Shown here in pieces: positions 14,337-15,435 of a stretch of 15,435 nt of DNA. The notes beneath the pieces are model-generated. The model ran no database searches. It was not told the DNA's origin and saw only the letters and a program-made list of their open reading frames with translations. Position numbers and translations under genes: made by a program. Origin of the DNA: Acholeplasmatales bacterium (GTDB lineage: Bacteria > Bacillota_I > Bacilli_A > Acholeplasmatales > Anaeroplasmataceae); the NCBI GenBank assembly GCA_024690445.1, contig JAILPD010000005.1, positions 1 to 15,435 on the forward strand, read 5' to 3'. Numbering within the stretch: position 1 is the stretch's first letter; the number at the start of each line of letters is the position of its first letter.

Positions 14337-14384
14337 TTATATTTTTTAAATAAAATTTTATTTTTAAAAATTTATAAATAATTA

Positions 14385-14412
14385 TTGTAATTCTTGAAAT
14401 TTAGTCTATAAT
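14385..14412 (+). promoter_or_regulatory. Promoter of potA
   Basis: TATAAT (14407-14412) is preceded at 16 bp by TTGTAA (14385-14390, 4 of 6 matches). The transcript would start near 14419, giving a leader of about 130 nt. Confidence 0.6.
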
Positions 14413-14420
14413 TATTATCG

Positions 14421-14440
14421 TTCAATAAATAATTATTGAA
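14421..14440. repeat. Perfect 8-bp inverted repeat at the potA transcription start
   Basis: TTCAATAA (14421-14428) and TTATTGAA (14433-14440) are separated by ATAA, immediately downstream of the -10. The position fits either a repressor operator or a 5'-terminal mRNA hairpin. The sequence is too AT-rich to assign a regulator. Confidence 0.6.
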
Positions 14441-14449
14441 TATCTGTCA

Positions 14450-14550
14450 CGTTAAATATAGATATATATTTTTAACGATTTACAGGCCAAAAAAGAATAT
14501 TAGGAGAAAGGATAAGAAAAGACTTTGTTCTTTTCGTTCGGTAAATTGAG
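14450..14550 (+). promoter_or_regulatory. Structured leader of potA with distant SD
   Basis: CGTTAAA (14450-14456) pairs with TTTAACG (14471-14477), with ATA/TAT pairs inside. A second hairpin, GAAAAGA (14516-14522) with TCTTTTC (14529-14535), lies downstream. The only strong SD, AGGAG (14502-14506), is 44 nt before the TTG start, and the second hairpin stands between them. The CTTTTC arm could alternatively pair with the purine-rich SD region, which would allow a switch. It matches no riboswitch class I recognise. Confidence 0.45.
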
Positions 14551-15435
14551 TTGGAAAGAAAGCCAATTATCGAATTACACAATATCGTAAAATATTATGG
14601 CGATAATTGTGTTGTAGATAACATTGATTTGGATATCTACGAAAATGAGTTTATTACTCTTTTAGGACCTTCTGGATGTGGTAAAACTACTACACTTAGA
14701 ATGATCGGAGGATTTGAGTATCCTACAAGTGGTGAAATTATTGTTAATGGAAAGATTATTAATGATTTGCCTGCGTATGCAAGACCTATTAATACTGTTT
14801 TCCAAAGATATGCATTGTTCCCACATTTAAACGTTTTTGATAACGTTGCATTTGGTTTGGTAAACCGCGGAAGAAAATTCTTAATAGATTTTTATGGCGG
14901 CTTAGAAAAGGTTCAGCAGGACGCTTTAGAGTATAACCAAAAGATTGGTAAAGCTCAAGGTAAGGAGAAGGCATCTTACTTTGATATTAGAAGATATTTA
15001 AAGGCAAGAGTTGCTGAATCAGTAAGTGAAGCATTAAAGCTTGTTAATCTTTCTGGTTATGAAGAGAGAAAGATTGACAAAATCTCAGGTGGTCAGATGC
15101 AAAGAGTTGCCATCGCAAGAGCTATAATTTTAAAACCAAAGATTCTATTACTAGATGAACCATTATCTGCATTAGACCACAAGCTTAGAGTAAACATGCA
15201 GTATGAATTAAAAGAAATGCAAAAGAATCTAGGTATTACATTCGTATTCGTTACTCACGACCAAGAAGAAGCTATGGTTATGAGTGACCGTATCGTTATT
15301 ATGAAAGATGGTATTATCCAACAACAAGGATCACCAAAAGATATCTATAATGAACCTAATAATAGATATGTTGCTAATTTCATTGGTGAATCTGATATTG
15401 TTAAGGGTGTTTACTTAAGAAAGAATTTAGTTAAG
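14551..15435 (+). CDS. potA: Spermidine/putrescine ABC transporter ATP-binding protein PotA (3' end beyond window)
   Basis: PotA is the cytoplasmic ATPase that drives polyamine import through the PotBC channel with binding protein PotD. The visible 295 residues include Walker A GPSGCGKT (39-46), Q-loop Q85, signature ISGGQMQR (178-185), Walker B ILLLDEP (198-204), D-loop SALD (206-209) and switch H236, then the start of the C-terminal regulatory domain. The stretch from about 104 to 151, between Q-loop and signature, is roughly 40 residues longer than in typical PotA; I recall long insertions at this place in Mollicutes homologues. TTG 14551 is the start because an in-frame TAA lies at 14542-14544 and [17 protein letters not shown] matches family N-termini. 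No SD stands at normal distance. potB, potC and potD would be expected downstream. Other ABC importers of this class cannot be excluded, but PotA is the best fit. Confidence 0.9.
   Translation, partial: MERKPIIELHNIVKYYGDNCVVDNIDLDIYENEFITLLGPSGCGKTTTLRMIGGFEYPTSGEIIVNGKIINDLPAYARPINTVFQRYALFPHLNVFDNVAFGLVNRGRKFLIDFYGGLEKVQQDALEYNQKIGKAQGKEKASYFDIRRYLKARVAESVSEALKLVNLSGYEERKIDKISGGQMQRVAIARAIILKPKILLLDEPLSALDHKLRVNMQYELKEMQKNLGITFVFVTHDQEEAMVMSDRIVIMKDGIIQQQGSPKDIYNEPNNRYVANFIGESDIVKGVYLRKNLVK

Noticed and set aside
14450..14550. Known riboswitch upstream of potA
   Set aside because: Hairpins are present but no conserved core of a known riboswitch class is recognisable.
14789..14974. Minus-strand 61-codon frame inside potA
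   Set aside because: Antisense to the Q-loop region of a conserved ATPase; no independent support.
1..15435. CRISPR array, tRNA or rRNA genes, insertion sequence or prophage
   Set aside because: No regularly spaced repeats, cloverleaf-like segments, transposase or phage-like proteins were seen on either strand.

Overview
The window is chromosomal DNA from a strongly AT-rich, Gram-positive-type bacterium. Codons favour A/T in the third position, Shine-Dalgarno (SD) sequences are AGGAGG-like, promoters are TTGAnn-N17-TATAAT-like, and terminators are compact hairpins with U-runs. TGA is used as a stop and Trp is encoded by TGG, so the code is the standard bacterial one. Gene content (tig, lon, phoH, LysR, EpsC-type serine acetyltransferase, two-subunit class I fumarase, malic enzyme, potA) fits a Bacilli/Erysipelotrichia or RF39/Acholeplasma-like Firmicute. 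Two traits lean towards the Mollicutes side: a CIRCE element on lon and a long insertion in PotA. This placement is inference, not proof.

Layout. (1) 1-3930, protein quality control: trigger factor (tig) has its own promoter and terminator. The Lon protease follows, with a near-consensus CIRCE (HrcA) operator over its promoter and a perfect 7-bp hairpin at the predicted mRNA 5' end. (2) 3931-6516: a tight three-gene operon of a LysR regulator, an RluA-type pseudouridine synthase and PhoH. (3) 6517-9356: a 251-nt regulatory gap rich in inverted repeats, then a large unusual protein with about 12 membrane segments, a ~140-residue Glu-rich linker, a conserved-looking basic domain and a C-terminus resembling ribosomal protein uL15. 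(4) 9358-9967: a monocistronic DUF5662-like protein with an HD-type metal-ligand pattern. (5) 9971-12594, minus strand: a coupled operon of fumarase alpha, fumarase beta and malic enzyme, linking fumarate, malate and pyruvate. (6) 12667-14336, plus strand and divergent from the fumarase operon: serine O-acetyltransferase coupled to a putative alpha/beta-hydrolase esterase. (7) 14385-end: a structured leader and the spermidine/putrescine transporter ATPase potA, cut off by the window edge.

No tRNA, rRNA, CRISPR array, insertion sequence or prophage gene was seen; the region looks like core genome. The points most worth a second look are the uL15-like membrane fusion protein and its palindrome-rich promoter, the CIRCE control of lon, and two genes (tig and potA) whose only good SD lies about 40 nt upstream of the start with a hairpin between. 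No stretch longer than 300 bases lacks a gene.
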